From positions 1-7,368 of the forward strand of contig CANPDS010000127.1 of NCBI GenBank assembly GCA_947573015.1: a stretch of DNA of 7,368 bases, written 5' to 3'. This document shows, piece after piece, positions 1 through 6,770 of the stretch (the first letter of the stretch is position 1; each line of letters opens with the position of its first letter). The position numbers and the translations under genes were made by a program. The stretch is from an uncultured Muribaculum sp. (lineage in GTDB: Bacteria > Bacteroidota > Bacteroidia > Bacteroidales > Muribaculaceae). The notes under the pieces were generated by a model. It had not been told where the DNA came from. It made no database searches and saw only the letters and a program-made list of their open reading frames with translations.

Positions 1-1312
1 GATTCTATCGCGCGGATTGGATACTCATGAGTTGCGTAGAGGATTATGGCGTTCTGCATGCCAGACTGTTCCCGCAGTGCCTATATTGCTGCTGATAGGC
101 ACGGTAGCAGCCACATGGATGTTGTCAGGTATAGTGCCGATGATGATAGACGTTGGCCTGCAATTCATTCATCCGCAGTTGTTTCTGGTGATAACCTGTG
201 GCGTATGTGCTTTTATATCGATAATGACCGGTTCATCATGGACTACTATAGCCACTATTGGTGTGGCGTTTATTGGTATCGGCACTCTCTTGGGATATTC
301 CACTCCATGGGTAGCTGGGGCCATTATATCAGGAGCATATTTTGGTGATAAGATATCTCCTTTGTCCGATACAACAGTGCTTTCATCATCATCAACAGGT
401 GTGGATCTTTTCAGGCATATTCGTTATATGTTGATAACCACAGTTCCTACTATTGTTATTTCGATGGTGGTTTTTGCTGTGGTAGGCTTCATGTCTGATA
501 CAACAGCGACAGATAGCCATTCCGGGATGGTGGCTGCTTTACGGGATACATTCCATCTTACACCATGGATTATGGTGATTCCTATTGTGACAATGATATT
601 GATTGTGCTTAGAATCAATACCTTGATCACACTGTTGCTTAGCACACTAATGGGATTGGCAGGTATATTTATATTCCAGCCTCATCTCATGCATATGCTG
701 TCGTCGGCCACAAATCCGGACGATTTTGATAATTTGCAGGTAGTGATGAAAATTCTGTTCTCCAATACTTCATTGTCGACAGGTGATACTTCACTTGACA
801 GTCTGGTATCGACTGGTGGTGTGAAAGGAATGTTGCCTACTGTGTGGCTTGTGCTCAGCGCCATGTTGTTTGGAGGGGTGATGATGGGCTGCGGGTATAT
901 AGCTCGTATCACAGCGGCTGTCACACATATGCTGCGTAATCGCGTTTCTGCTGTGGCCACTACTGCCGTGTCGGGGTTATTCCTTAATTCGGCTACTGCT
1001 GATCAGTATCTTTCGATTATCGTTGGTGCCAACATGTATCGTGATGTTTACTCTCGTCTGGGGCTTGAAGGGCGGCTGTTGAGCCGTACACTGGAAGATT
1101 CTGTATCGGTTACATCTGTTCTTATTCCGTGGAATTCATGCGGCGTGACGCAATCGTCGGTGCTCGGTGTTGCTACCTTGGCTTATATGCCATTCTGTGT
1201 TTTTAATTGGCTAAGTCCGCTTATGAGTCTGATTATTGCTATATCTGGTTTTCGTATTGTAGAGAGTCCGCAGTCTGATGCTGTTGCCGATGCTTCGGCT
1301 TCGGTTGTATAA
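1..1312 (+). CDS. nhaC: NhaC-family Na+/H+ antiporter, 5' end missing
   Basis: This is an inner-membrane secondary transporter of the NhaC type, expected to exchange cytoplasmic Na+ for external H+ and so help sodium and pH homeostasis. The frame is already open at base 2 and has no convincing start in the window. The TTG at 17 sits inside conserved sequence, so the gene begins upstream and roughly 40-60 residues are probably missing compared with the usual 460-490. Family signatures are clear: GTVAATWMLSG at about 98-130, TGSSWTTIATIG at 227-262, and AGAIISGAYFGDKISPLSDTT at 314-376, rich in polar residues likely to line the ion path. A second related block, LEDSVSVTSVLIPWNSCG, lies near 1090-1145. 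Many hydrophobic segments separate these blocks. The protein ends in a short Ala/Asp/Ser-rich tail. It is unrelated to tryptophan synthesis and is probably transcribed separately. The family is confident; the exact exchanged ions are inferred. Confidence 0.9.
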   Translation, partial: ILSRGLDTHELRRGLWRSACQTVPAVPILLLIGTVAATWMLSGIVPMMIDVGLQFIHPQLFLVITCGVCAFISIMTGSSWTTIATIGVAFIGIGTLLGYSTPWVAGAIISGAYFGDKISPLSDTTVLSSSSTGVDLFRHIRYMLITTVPTIVISMVVFAVVGFMSDTTATDSHSGMVAALRDTFHLTPWIMVIPIVTMILIVLRINTLITLLLSTLMGLAGIFIFQPHLMHMLSSATNPDDFDNLQVVMKILFSNTSLSTGDTSLDSLVSTGGVKGMLPTVWLVLSAMLFGGVMMGCGYIARITAAVTHMLRNRVSAVATTAVSGLFLNSATADQYLSIIVGANMYRDVYSRLGLEGRLLSRTLEDSVSVTSVLIPWNSCGVTQSSVLGVATLAYMPFCVFNWLSPLMSLIIAISGFRIVESPQSDAVADASASVV

Positions 1313-1315
1313 GTC

Positions 1316-1360
1316 GTATATTGATATAGCACTTTTTGATAAGCAATATACATTTTATAT
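1316..1360 (+). terminator. Possible weak terminator after nhaC
   Basis: A perfect 8-bp inverted repeat, GTATATTG (1316-1323) and CAATATAC (1344-1351), starts three bases after the antiporter stop codon and is followed by ATTTTAT. The loop is long (20 nt) and the stem is A/T-rich, so this is a weak match to an intrinsic terminator. Its position is right for ending the nhaC transcript. A second small palindrome, TTTTAT-GT-ATAAAA, lies at 1376-1389. Otherwise 1313-1430 is A/T-rich DNA in which I see no gene. Confidence 0.3.
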
Positions 1361-1432
1361 GCATTATGTGGTGCCTTTTATGTATAAAATCACAAAAAAT
1401 TCAATTATTGGAAATAAAATATGCATAAAAAT

Positions 1433-1462
1433 TTTGTAATTCAAAAAATATACCTACATTTG
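1433..1462 (+). promoter_or_regulatory. Bacteroidota-type sigma-ABfr promoter for the trp operon
   Basis: TACATTTG at 1455-1462 matches the Bacteroides -7 consensus TAnnTTTG exactly. TTTG at 1433-1436 matches the -33 element, with 18 bases between the two. Transcription would start around 1468-1471, about 30 bases before the leader-peptide ATG and about 225 before trpB. No E. coli-type -35/-10 pair fits as well. The DNA around it is strongly A/T-rich. The start site is predicted, not measured. Confidence 0.75.
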
Positions 1463-1500
1463 CCATGTAAACGAATTATAACTGTATAAAAATAGTATAT

Positions 1501-1581
1501 ATGACACTCGTCAATCTGCATACCTCTTATTGGTGGCGCCGCGATTATGATAATCGACGGCTCTTTTGGTGTGTGTCATGA
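1501..1581 (+). CDS. trpL: trp leader peptide, 26 residues
   Basis: This small ORF reads ATG ACA CTC ... TCA TGA. It encodes 26 residues, including SYWWRR at positions 9-14 and LFWCVS at 21-26. Three Trp in 26 residues is a striking excess, and two are adjacent TGG codons (1531-1536). An in-frame TAA at 1468-1470 closes the frame upstream, and 1501 is the only in-frame ATG after it. No Shine-Dalgarno sequence is visible; the preceding bases are A/T-rich, as for the other genes here. The product itself is probably not functional. Its translation serves as the sensor of tRNA-Trp charging, because the tandem Trp codons sit directly before hairpin strand 1. Unlike in E. coli, the stop codon lies beyond strand 2 rather than between strands 1 and 2. 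A terminating ribosome would therefore leave strands 1 and 2 exposed behind it. Confidence 0.85.
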   Translation: MTLVNLHTSYWWRRDYDNRRLFWCVS

Positions 1582-1610
1582 TTTTAGCTTTCACAATCCG
1601 CCCCAATAGG
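1526..1610 (+). promoter_or_regulatory. Long-range helix covering the leader Trp codons
   Basis: CTTATTGG (1526-1533) and GGCG (1535-1538) pair with CGCC (1599-1602) and CCAATAGG (1603-1610). This gives twelve pairs, one of them a G-T wobble, with T1534 bulged. The helix contains both tandem Trp codons and encloses the 1:2 hairpin. It would be topologically incompatible with simple 2:3 pairing, so it should favour the terminated state. A translating ribosome would have to open it. The complementarity is visible directly; the role is inferred. Confidence 0.5.
1538..1561 (+). promoter_or_regulatory. Attenuator hairpin 1:2 (anti-antiterminator)
   Basis: GCCG (1538-1541) pairs with CGGC (1558-1561), and CGATTA (1542-1547) pairs with TAATCG (1551-1556). 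This leaves a TGA loop and one bulged A at 1557. The hairpin starts two bases after the second Trp codon, so a ribosome paused on that codon would cover its 5' arm. Its 3' arm is the same segment that forms the antiterminator, so the two structures exclude each other. Confidence 0.8.
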
Positions 1611-1640
1611 TAAATTAAAGAGTCAATAAACGGCCGTCGA
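1554..1640 (+). promoter_or_regulatory. Antiterminator pairing (strands 2:3)
   Basis: TCGACGGC at 1554-1561 is the exact reverse complement of GCCGTCGA at 1633-1640, with an added T1562-G1632 wobble. A1557, which is bulged in hairpin 1:2, gains a Watson-Crick partner here. T1637, a G-T wobble in the terminator stem, is also properly paired. Formation removes the lower eight pairs of the terminator and should permit read-through into trpB. Confidence 0.8.
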
Positions 1641-1670
1641 AAGAGTTGCATCTCTATCGGCGGCTTTTTT
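1633..1670 (+). terminator. Intrinsic terminator of the trp attenuator (strands 3:4)
   Basis: The stem runs from G1633-C1664 to A1640-T1657. It continues past one A-A mismatch through A1642-T1655 to G1645-C1652, closing a six-base TTGCAT loop. Six T follow directly at 1665-1670. One T1637-G1660 wobble lies in the lower stem. The terminator ends 25 bases before the trpB ATG and far from the preceding gene, so it is placed to stop transcription before the operon, not after nhaC. Confidence 0.9.
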
Positions 1671-1695
1671 ATTTATCAGAAAATACATCAACATC

Positions 1696-2889
1696 ATGCA
1701 TACTTTAACTGTACCCAATCTTTGTGCCGAAGATATTCATGGCTATTATGGACGTTTCGGAGGCGCATATATACCGGAGATACTCCATAAGAATGTAGCG
1801 CTGCTTGCTGACGCGTTCAGCCGATATGCTGATGATCCGGAGTTCAATGCAGAGCTTGACTGTTTGCTGCAGGATTACGTTGGACGTCCGTCACCGCTTT
1901 ATTTCGCACCAAGGTTGAGTGAGCGTTATGGCACACGTGTCTACCTTAAGCGTGAGGATCTTAATCATACCGGTGCTCATAAGATCAACAATGCGCTCGG
2001 TTCGGTGCTTCTTGCGCGTCGTATGGGGAAACGTCATATCATCGCTGAGACTGGAGCCGGGCAACATGGGGTTGCCACAGCCACCGTATGCGCGTTGATG
2101 GGAATGGAATGTACTGTTTTTATGGGGGCTACAGATGTGGCTCGTCAACAACCCAACGTGCAGCGGATGCAGATGCTTGGCGCGAGGGTTCAGGCAGTTA
2201 CTTCCGGCAATAGTACCCTCAAAGATGCTACAAACGAGGCTATCCGATACTGGTGTTGCCATCCGGATAGTTTCTATGTCATAGGATCTACTGTCGGCCC
2301 CGCTCCATACCCACGTATGGTCGCTCATTTTCAGTCGGTGATAAGCCGTGAGATGCAACAGCAGCTTCTATCGCATACCGGTAGAGACTATCCTGATGCG
2401 GTGATCGCTTGTGTCGGTGGAGGGAGTAATGCCGCCGGTGCATTCTATCATTTCATTGATAATCCTGATGTGCGGCTTATTGCAGCAGAGGCTGCTGGAC
2501 TTGGGGTGGACACCGGTATGACGGCAGCAACTATCAGTGTCGGTACCGAGGGGATCATTCACGGATCTCGTACAATGGTAATGCAGACTCCTGACGGACA
2601 GATCGTGGAGCCATATTCGATTTCTGCCGGTCTCGACTATCCTGGTATCGGACCGCTGCATGCACATCTTGCCGAATGTGGGCGTGAGGAGGTGGTGCCT
2701 GTCACTGATGACGAGGCTCTGGAGGCTGCCATGCAGCTTACGCGCATCGAGGGTATCATTCCCGCGCTTGAATCAGCTCATGCTCTTGCCGTACTTGATA
2801 AGATGCGTTTTTCGATCGACGAGGTGGTTGTCGTAAATCTTTCCGGTCGTGGCGATAAAGACATGGCTACCTATATTTCTCATATTTAA
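1696..2889 (+). CDS. trpB: Tryptophan synthase beta subunit
   Basis: This cytoplasmic PLP enzyme joins indole to L-serine to make L-tryptophan, the last step of the pathway, normally in an alpha2-beta2 complex with TrpA. At 397 residues it has the family's normal length. The PLP lysine is K96 in LNHTGAHKINNA, and the catalytic glutamate is E118 in AETGAGQHG. The phosphate-binding loop GGGSNA is at 241-246. The C-terminal LSGRGDKD, with the serine that contacts the PLP ring nitrogen (S383), is also intact. The COMM-domain stretch that communicates with TrpA, and the VGTEGIIHGSR segment near 287-297, are present. The ATG at 1696 lies 25 bases after the attenuator terminator and suits the usual N-terminus before YYGRFGGAYIPE. 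It is the first structural gene of the operon, placed before trpE as in other Bacteroidota; its partner trpA is not in the window. It is the TrpB1 type, not TrpB2. Confidence 0.98.
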   Translation: MHTLTVPNLCAEDIHGYYGRFGGAYIPEILHKNVALLADAFSRYADDPEFNAELDCLLQDYVGRPSPLYFAPRLSERYGTRVYLKREDLNHTGAHKINNALGSVLLARRMGKRHIIAETGAGQHGVATATVCALMGMECTVFMGATDVARQQPNVQRMQMLGARVQAVTSGNSTLKDATNEAIRYWCCHPDSFYVIGSTVGPAPYPRMVAHFQSVISREMQQQLLSHTGRDYPDAVIACVGGGSNAAGAFYHFIDNPDVRLIAAEAAGLGVDTGMTAATISVGTEGIIHGSRTMVMQTPDGQIVEPYSISAGLDYPGIGPLHAHLAECGREEVVPVTDDEALEAAMQLTRIEGIIPALESAHALAVLDKMRFSIDEVVVVNLSGRGDKDMATYISHI

Positions 2890-2907
2890 TAAATTCTGAT
2901 ATCAATC

Positions 2908-4302
2908 ATGAATATATATATAAATACCCGTACTATTCCCGCAGATCTTCAGACACCAGTGTCGGTTTATCTTAAATTGCGAGATCTTTATCCTGAATCA
3001 GCCCTGTTGGAAAGTTCAGACTTCCATACATCGCAAAATTCCATGAGCTATATCGGTATTCTTCCTATGGCCTCATTCAGAGTAGCAGATGATGTTGTTA
3101 TTACCATGCTTCCCGGTCAGGATACGGTTGTGACTGCTGATATGAAAGGTCGGAAGGTGGTTGATGCACTGCGGCAGTTTATTGCCGGAATAAATATTGT
3201 GGGAGGTAAGTCGCCAGGAATGCTCGGGTTCACAGCGTATGATGCTGTGCGTTATTTTGAGCATGTCGACATAGCTCCACGTGAAGACCGCTTGTGTAGC
3301 ATTCCTGATATCTATTACATACTTTTCCGATATATTATATGTATAGATCATTTCCGCAATCATATTACAATTATTGAGCATGCCATCTCCTCCGATGCTC
3401 CATCGGAGATTGATTCGATTGTATCCATGCTTCACAATAATAATGTGCCGCAATATCCGTTCCATGCACTTTCTTCTCCGCAGCCATCCATAGCGGATGA
3501 TGATTATTGTGCGATGGTAAAACGGGGTATAGCACATGCGCTTCGTGGCGATGTATTCCAGGTGGTGCTTTCCCGACGTTTTTCTCAGGCATATTCCGGC
3601 GATGATTTCAATGTCTACCGTGCTCTACGCTGTGTCAATCCATCGCCTTACCTGTTTTATTTTGATTTTGGATCGTTCCGGGTGTTCGGATCATCGCCTG
3701 AGACTCATTTGTGTGTGGAGGATGGAGTGGCTTATATTGATCCGATTGCTGGGACATTCAGGCGTTCGGGCGATGATGTCCGTGACCATGAACTTGCCAA
3801 TGCTCTTTTGGAAGATGAGAAAGAGAATGCAGAGCATATAATGTTGGTTGATCTCGCACGCAATGATCTGTCGCGTAGTGGTGGACGTGTTGAAATTGAT
3901 TTTCTACGTCAGATCCGATTTTATTCACATGTAATACACATGGTATCGAGGGTGAAAGCCATTCTGCCGGAAAAGGCCGATATTATAAGTCTATTTGCCG
4001 ATACATTTCCAGCCGGTACACTTACTGGTGCGCCGAAAGTGCGGGCCATGCAGATTATTGATGAGCTTGAGCCTCATTCAAGGGTAGTCTATGGTGGATG
4101 TATCGGTCAGATAGGTTTTGACGGATCGCTTAATCAGGCGATCATTATACGTAGCTTCCTAAGCAAGGATGGCACGCTTTATTCACAGGCTGGAGCCGGC
4201 GTTGTAGCCCGTTCTGTTCCTGAAAATGAGTTGCAGGAAACAGTAAATAAGCTCGGTGCTTTGGCTGCTGCTGTACAGTATGCCGAGACGTTCAATGCCT
4301 GA
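2908..4302 (+). CDS. trpE: Anthranilate synthase component I
   Basis: TrpE is the chorismate-binding subunit. Using ammonia released by TrpG, it turns chorismate into anthranilate and pyruvate, the first committed step of the pathway. It has 464 residues, somewhat shorter than E. coli TrpE (520) but normal for this phylum. The N-terminal domain carries LLESSD at 33-38, matching the motif that binds feedback tryptophan. The catalytic domain shows GDVFQVVLSRRF (214-225), PSPYLFYF (245-252), SSPETH (262-267), IDPIAGTFRRSG (277-288), DEKENAEHIMLVDLARND (303-320), FPAGTLTGAPKVRAMQ (367-382), YGGCIGQIG (395-403) and QAGAGVVARSVPENE (427-441). These favour TrpE over PabB or isochorismate synthase, as do the adjacent trpG and the operon. 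It begins 18 bases after trpB. Allosteric inhibition by tryptophan is inferred from the motif. Confidence 0.97.
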   Translation: MNIYINTRTIPADLQTPVSVYLKLRDLYPESALLESSDFHTSQNSMSYIGILPMASFRVADDVVITMLPGQDTVVTADMKGRKVVDALRQFIAGINIVGGKSPGMLGFTAYDAVRYFEHVDIAPREDRLCSIPDIYYILFRYIICIDHFRNHITIIEHAISSDAPSEIDSIVSMLHNNNVPQYPFHALSSPQPSIADDDYCAMVKRGIAHALRGDVFQVVLSRRFSQAYSGDDFNVYRALRCVNPSPYLFYFDFGSFRVFGSSPETHLCVEDGVAYIDPIAGTFRRSGDDVRDHELANALLEDEKENAEHIMLVDLARNDLSRSGGRVEIDFLRQIRFYSHVIHMVSRVKAILPEKADIISLFADTFPAGTLTGAPKVRAMQIIDELEPHSRVVYGGCIGQIGFDGSLNQAIIIRSFLSKDGTLYSQAGAGVVARSVPENELQETVNKLGALAAAVQYAETFNA

Positions 4303-4343
4303 CATAGACACTTTAATCCTGAATTTTAGAATAGACATATATC

Positions 4344-4910
4344 ATGCGTTTACTCATATTTGACAACTACGATTCCTTTACATATAATATTGTGCATGCC
4401 GTGCGTTCACTCGGGTGTGAACCTGATGTTGTGCGCAATGATTGTCTGACTGTCGATGACGCGGCGTCATTTGATAAGATTATTATTTCTCCAGGTCCTG
4501 GCATACCTGCGGAAGCCGGTATATTGCCTGCACTGCTTGACGCATATGCCAGAAGTAAACCTATTCTTGGTGTGTGTCTTGGGCATCAGGCTATAGCGGA
4601 ATATTTCGGTGCAAGCATCTATAACATGCCGCAGGTATATCATGGTATAAGTTCCGATGTGAAGATTGTCGCTCATGATTATATATACGAAGGGATACCA
4701 TCTGTATTTAAAGCCGGACGTTACCATTCGTGGGCTGTTGATGATTCCTCCATGCCCGGATGTCTTGAGGTGACATCGCGCAGCGACGATGGCATTGTGA
4801 TGGGTCTGCGCCACTGTGTGTATGATATTCATGGCGTACAGTTTCATCCGGAATCAATACTGACTCCGGAGGGGGTAAAAATAATTGATAATTTTATTTC
4901 ACATAAGTAG
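4344..4910 (+). CDS. trpG: Anthranilate synthase component II (glutamine amidotransferase)
   Basis: TrpG is a class I glutamine amidotransferase that hydrolyses glutamine and passes ammonia to TrpE. The 188 residues form a stand-alone GATase domain, not fused to TrpD as in E. coli. Visible signatures are DNYDSFTYNIVH (7-18), ISPGPGIPAEAG (48-59) and the nucleophile elbow GVCLGHQ, with catalytic C78. The other members of the triad are H168 and E170 in GVQFHPES. GRYHSWAV (125-132) is the usual RYHS segment. It starts 41 bases after trpE with no visible ribosome-binding site. PabA is nearly identical in sequence and such subunits can serve both pathways. The position between trpE and trpD makes the tryptophan role primary. 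Confidence 0.96.
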   Translation: MRLLIFDNYDSFTYNIVHAVRSLGCEPDVVRNDCLTVDDAASFDKIIISPGPGIPAEAGILPALLDAYARSKPILGVCLGHQAIAEYFGASIYNMPQVYHGISSDVKIVAHDYIYEGIPSVFKAGRYHSWAVDDSSMPGCLEVTSRSDDGIVMGLRHCVYDIHGVQFHPESILTPEGVKIIDNFISHK

Positions 4911-4917
4911 TGAAAGC

Positions 4918-4942
4918 CTGTTCAATCGAATTGTGTGAACAG
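4918..4942 (+). other. Small hairpin between trpG and trpD
   Basis: CTGTTCA (4918-4924) and TGAACAG (4936-4942) form a perfect 7-bp inverted repeat with an 11-base loop, inside the 58-base gap. This is the longest gap between structural genes of the operon. No T-run follows, so it is not an intrinsic terminator. It might influence mRNA processing or local translation, or mean nothing. Confidence 0.3.
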
Positions 4943-4968
4943 ACATGATAAAAACTATTTAGACACTT

Positions 4969-5964
4969 ATGAAAGCGATATTAAGCAAACTTATAGAGCA
5001 TGCGTCGCTAACGCGCGATGAGGCACGACGAGTACTCCTAGATATAGCCGACGGTAAATGCAACGATTGCCAGCTATCGGCGTTTATGACTGTATACCTT
5101 ATGCGTAGCATAACTCTTGATGAACTGTCTGGATTTCGTGATGCAATTGTAGAGCGACGTCTTCCGGTTGGCTTCGAGGATATGGATGCAATAGATATCG
5201 TCGGCACAGGAGGTGATGGAAAGAATACATTCAATATATCAACTGCTACATGTTTTGTTGTGGCAGGTACCGGGCGTAAGGTGATCAAACATGGCAACTA
5301 TGGCGCAAGTTCGGTAAGTGGAGCGTCGAGTGTGCTTGAACATCACGGTGTGCGTTTTACTGCGGAAGAGTTGCGATTGTGGCGTTCGCTTGATGAGTCG
5401 GGTGTGTGTTATCTGCATGCGCCGTTGTTCAGCCCTGCGTTGAAAAGTGTGGCGTCGGCGAGGCGTCAGCTTGGTATACGTACCTTTTTCAATATGCTTG
5501 GCCCGTTGGTAAATCCTACACGTCCTCGTCATCAGTTGTTAGGTGTGTATTCACTGAAAATGATGCGTCTTTATCATTATATAGCTCAACAGGAGGGTAT
5601 AAAATGCACGGTTGTACATTCGCTTGACGGATATGATGAGATATCTCTTACCTCTTCGTTTAAAGTGGCTTCGGATATGGGTGAGAAGATATATTCTCCT
5701 GATGATTTCGGGCTTGTTACCGCAAAGCAATCAGAACTGTATGGTGGCGATACTGTTGATGAAGCTTCAAAAATATTTGATCGTGTGCTAACAGGGGAAG
5801 CTACGTGTGCACAGACTGATTGTGTGGTTGCCAATGCTGCATTTGCCATCAATACATTGAATCCGGAGGTTTCTATCGCTGATGCGATTGCAGAAGCGCG
5901 TGAATCCATAGCATCCGGACGAGCTTACGCTTGTTTCAGTAGATTTGTTGATATAAACAGTTGA
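4969..5964 (+). CDS. trpD: Anthranilate phosphoribosyltransferase
   Basis: TrpD transfers the phosphoribosyl group from PRPP to anthranilate, giving N-(5'-phosphoribosyl)-anthranilate. The 331 residues match the usual length of the stand-alone enzyme. The short helical N-terminal domain is followed by the PRPP-binding glycine motif DIVGTGGDGKNTFNIST (76-92). Next come VIKHGNYGASSVSGASSVLE (105-124, including KHGN), RTFFNMLGPLVNP (171-183) and the metal/PRPP segment HSLDGYDEIS (217-226). In the SSVSG stretch Val replaces the Lys seen in many relatives; I do not regard that as inactivating. The related thymidine/pyrimidine phosphorylases lack this anthranilate-site pattern, and the operon position settles the call. 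The ATG at 4969 gives the expected N-terminus. The gene ends 14 bases before trpC, so the two are probably translated in tandem. Confidence 0.97.
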   Translation: MKAILSKLIEHASLTRDEARRVLLDIADGKCNDCQLSAFMTVYLMRSITLDELSGFRDAIVERRLPVGFEDMDAIDIVGTGGDGKNTFNISTATCFVVAGTGRKVIKHGNYGASSVSGASSVLEHHGVRFTAEELRLWRSLDESGVCYLHAPLFSPALKSVASARRQLGIRTFFNMLGPLVNPTRPRHQLLGVYSLKMMRLYHYIAQQEGIKCTVVHSLDGYDEISLTSSFKVASDMGEKIYSPDDFGLVTAKQSELYGGDTVDEASKIFDRVLTGEATCAQTDCVVANAAFAINTLNPEVSIADAIAEARESIASGRAYACFSRFVDINS

Positions 5965-5978
5965 TATATAGGCACACT

Positions 5979-6770
5979 ATGAATATACTTGAGAAAATAG
6001 TGGATACGAAACGTTGCGAGGTGTCAGCTTTGCGTGAAACCGGCTACTATAATGCTGTGTCGTCGATGGAATATCCCGAGGGAGTGCCGTCGATGGTAGA
6101 AGTTCTAAAAAAAAGTAGCACAGGAATAATAGCCGAGTTTAAACGACGTAGTCCATCAAAAGGACTTATCAATAGTTCTGCTAATGTTGTGGATACAGTC
6201 TGCGGATATGCTGCCAATGGTGCGGCCGCATCCAGTGTGCTTACTGATACCGCTTATTTTGGAGGATCGGTAGTTGATCTCGCATGTGCCGCCAAAGCGG
6301 TAGAGAAGAGTGATTTTCCATTGTTGCGAAAGGAGTTTGTGATTGCACATGAGCAGATTGACGAAGCAAGAGCGTTTGGAGCTTCCGCAGTGTTGTTGAT
6401 AGCAAGTGTGCTGTCTCACTCTGAACTGCGCGATCTGGCTTCATATGCTCATCTTGTAGGACTTGAAATATTGGTGGAGATCCATTCTCTCGATGAACTC
6501 GATAAGGTAATACATATTTCCCCTGACATGTTGGGTGTCAATAGCCGTAATCTCGCGGATATGTCGACTGATGTAGCACACGCAGAGGCACTTGGATTGG
6601 AAGTGGCACGCCGTATGCCTGACGCACTTCTTGTGGCTGAGAGTGGAATTGAGAGTATGGATGATGTCATACGTCTACGTAAGTGTGGATATTCCGGATT
6701 CCTTATTGGAGAGCGTTTTATGCGAGAGTATGATCCTGCGCATGCATTATATGATTTTCTTGGAAAATAA
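5979..6770 (+). CDS. trpC: Indole-3-glycerol-phosphate synthase
   Basis: This TIM-barrel enzyme closes the indole ring: CdRP becomes indole-3-glycerol phosphate with loss of CO2 and water. I chose the ATG at 5979 (263 residues, MNILEKIVDTKR), the usual family N-terminus. A TTG at 5961 in the same frame would overlap trpD by four bases and add six unconserved residues. Catalytic segments are IIAEFKRRSPSKG (50-62, E53 and K55), LLRKEF (115-120, K118), LVEIH with E167, GVNSRNL (186-192, N188 and R190), and VAESGI with E221 and S222. The phosphate-binding end is GFLIGERFM (240-248). These match the known E, K, K, E, N, E, S active-site set. It is a separate protein, not the TrpC-TrpF fusion of enteric bacteria. 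Its TAA is directly followed by the trpF ATG. Confidence 0.97.
   Translation: MNILEKIVDTKRCEVSALRETGYYNAVSSMEYPEGVPSMVEVLKKSSTGIIAEFKRRSPSKGLINSSANVVDTVCGYAANGAAASSVLTDTAYFGGSVVDLACAAKAVEKSDFPLLRKEFVIAHEQIDEARAFGASAVLLIASVLSHSELRDLASYAHLVGLEILVEIHSLDELDKVIHISPDMLGVNSRNLADMSTDVAHAEALGLEVARRMPDALLVAESGIESMDDVIRLRKCGYSGFLIGERFMREYDPAHALYDFLGK

Larger units (their letters stand above)
1469..1670 (+). ncRNA. trp operon leader RNA (ribosome-mediated attenuator)
   Basis: This roughly 200-nt transcribed leader has every part of a classical amino-acid attenuator. A short ORF carries tandem Trp codons at 1531-1536. Strand 1 (1538-1547) begins just after them. Strand 2 is 1551-1561, strand 3 is 1633-1645 and strand 4 is 1652-1664, followed by six T. 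Hairpin 1:2 has ten pairs (G1538-C1561 to A1547-T1551) with A1557 bulged. Antiterminator 2:3 pairs TCGACGGC (1554-1561) with GCCGTCGA (1633-1640) without a mismatch. Strand 4 (ATCGGCGGC, 1656-1664) nearly copies strand 2 (ATCGACGGC, 1553-1561), as expected for competing partners. Inferred logic: low charged tRNA-Trp stalls the ribosome on the Trp codons, masks strand 1, lets 2:3 form and allows transcription into trpB. With ample tryptophan, 1:2 and 3:4 form and transcription stops. The 5' end depends on the predicted promoter. Confidence 0.87.

Noticed and set aside
17..1312. TTG at 17 as the true start of the antiporter.
   Set aside because: The frame is open to the window edge, and family members have additional conserved N-terminal sequence before this point.
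1538..1567. Hairpin 1:2 followed by TCTTTT looks like a second intrinsic terminator.
   Set aside because: The T-run is short and interrupted, the hairpin lies inside the leader ORF, and its role as competitor of the antiterminator explains it better.
1469..1695. T-box, TRAP site or tryptophan-binding riboswitch in the trp leader.
   Set aside because: I see no T-box AGGGUGGNACCGCG-like sequence, no run of regularly spaced GAG/TAG triplets for TRAP, and no known ligand aptamer. The Trp-codon ORF explains the leader.
1891..2358. Long open frames on the minus strand, for example inside trpB (1891-2358), trpE (3073-3537) and trpG (4467-4847).
   Set aside because: They lie wholly within confidently identified genes, show no recognisable protein motifs, and follow from codon bias on the opposite strand.
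4918..4942. Inverted repeat between trpG and trpD as an internal terminator or promoter site.
   Set aside because: No T-run follows it and there is no TAnnTTTG element nearby, so I list it only as a hairpin.
4305..4968. The 9-mer TAGACACTT occurs in both the trpE-trpG gap (4305-4313) and just before the trpD ATG (4960-4968).
   Set aside because: Two copies of a 9-mer in A/T-rich spacers, differently placed relative to the start codons and absent at the other gene starts, are probably coincidence.
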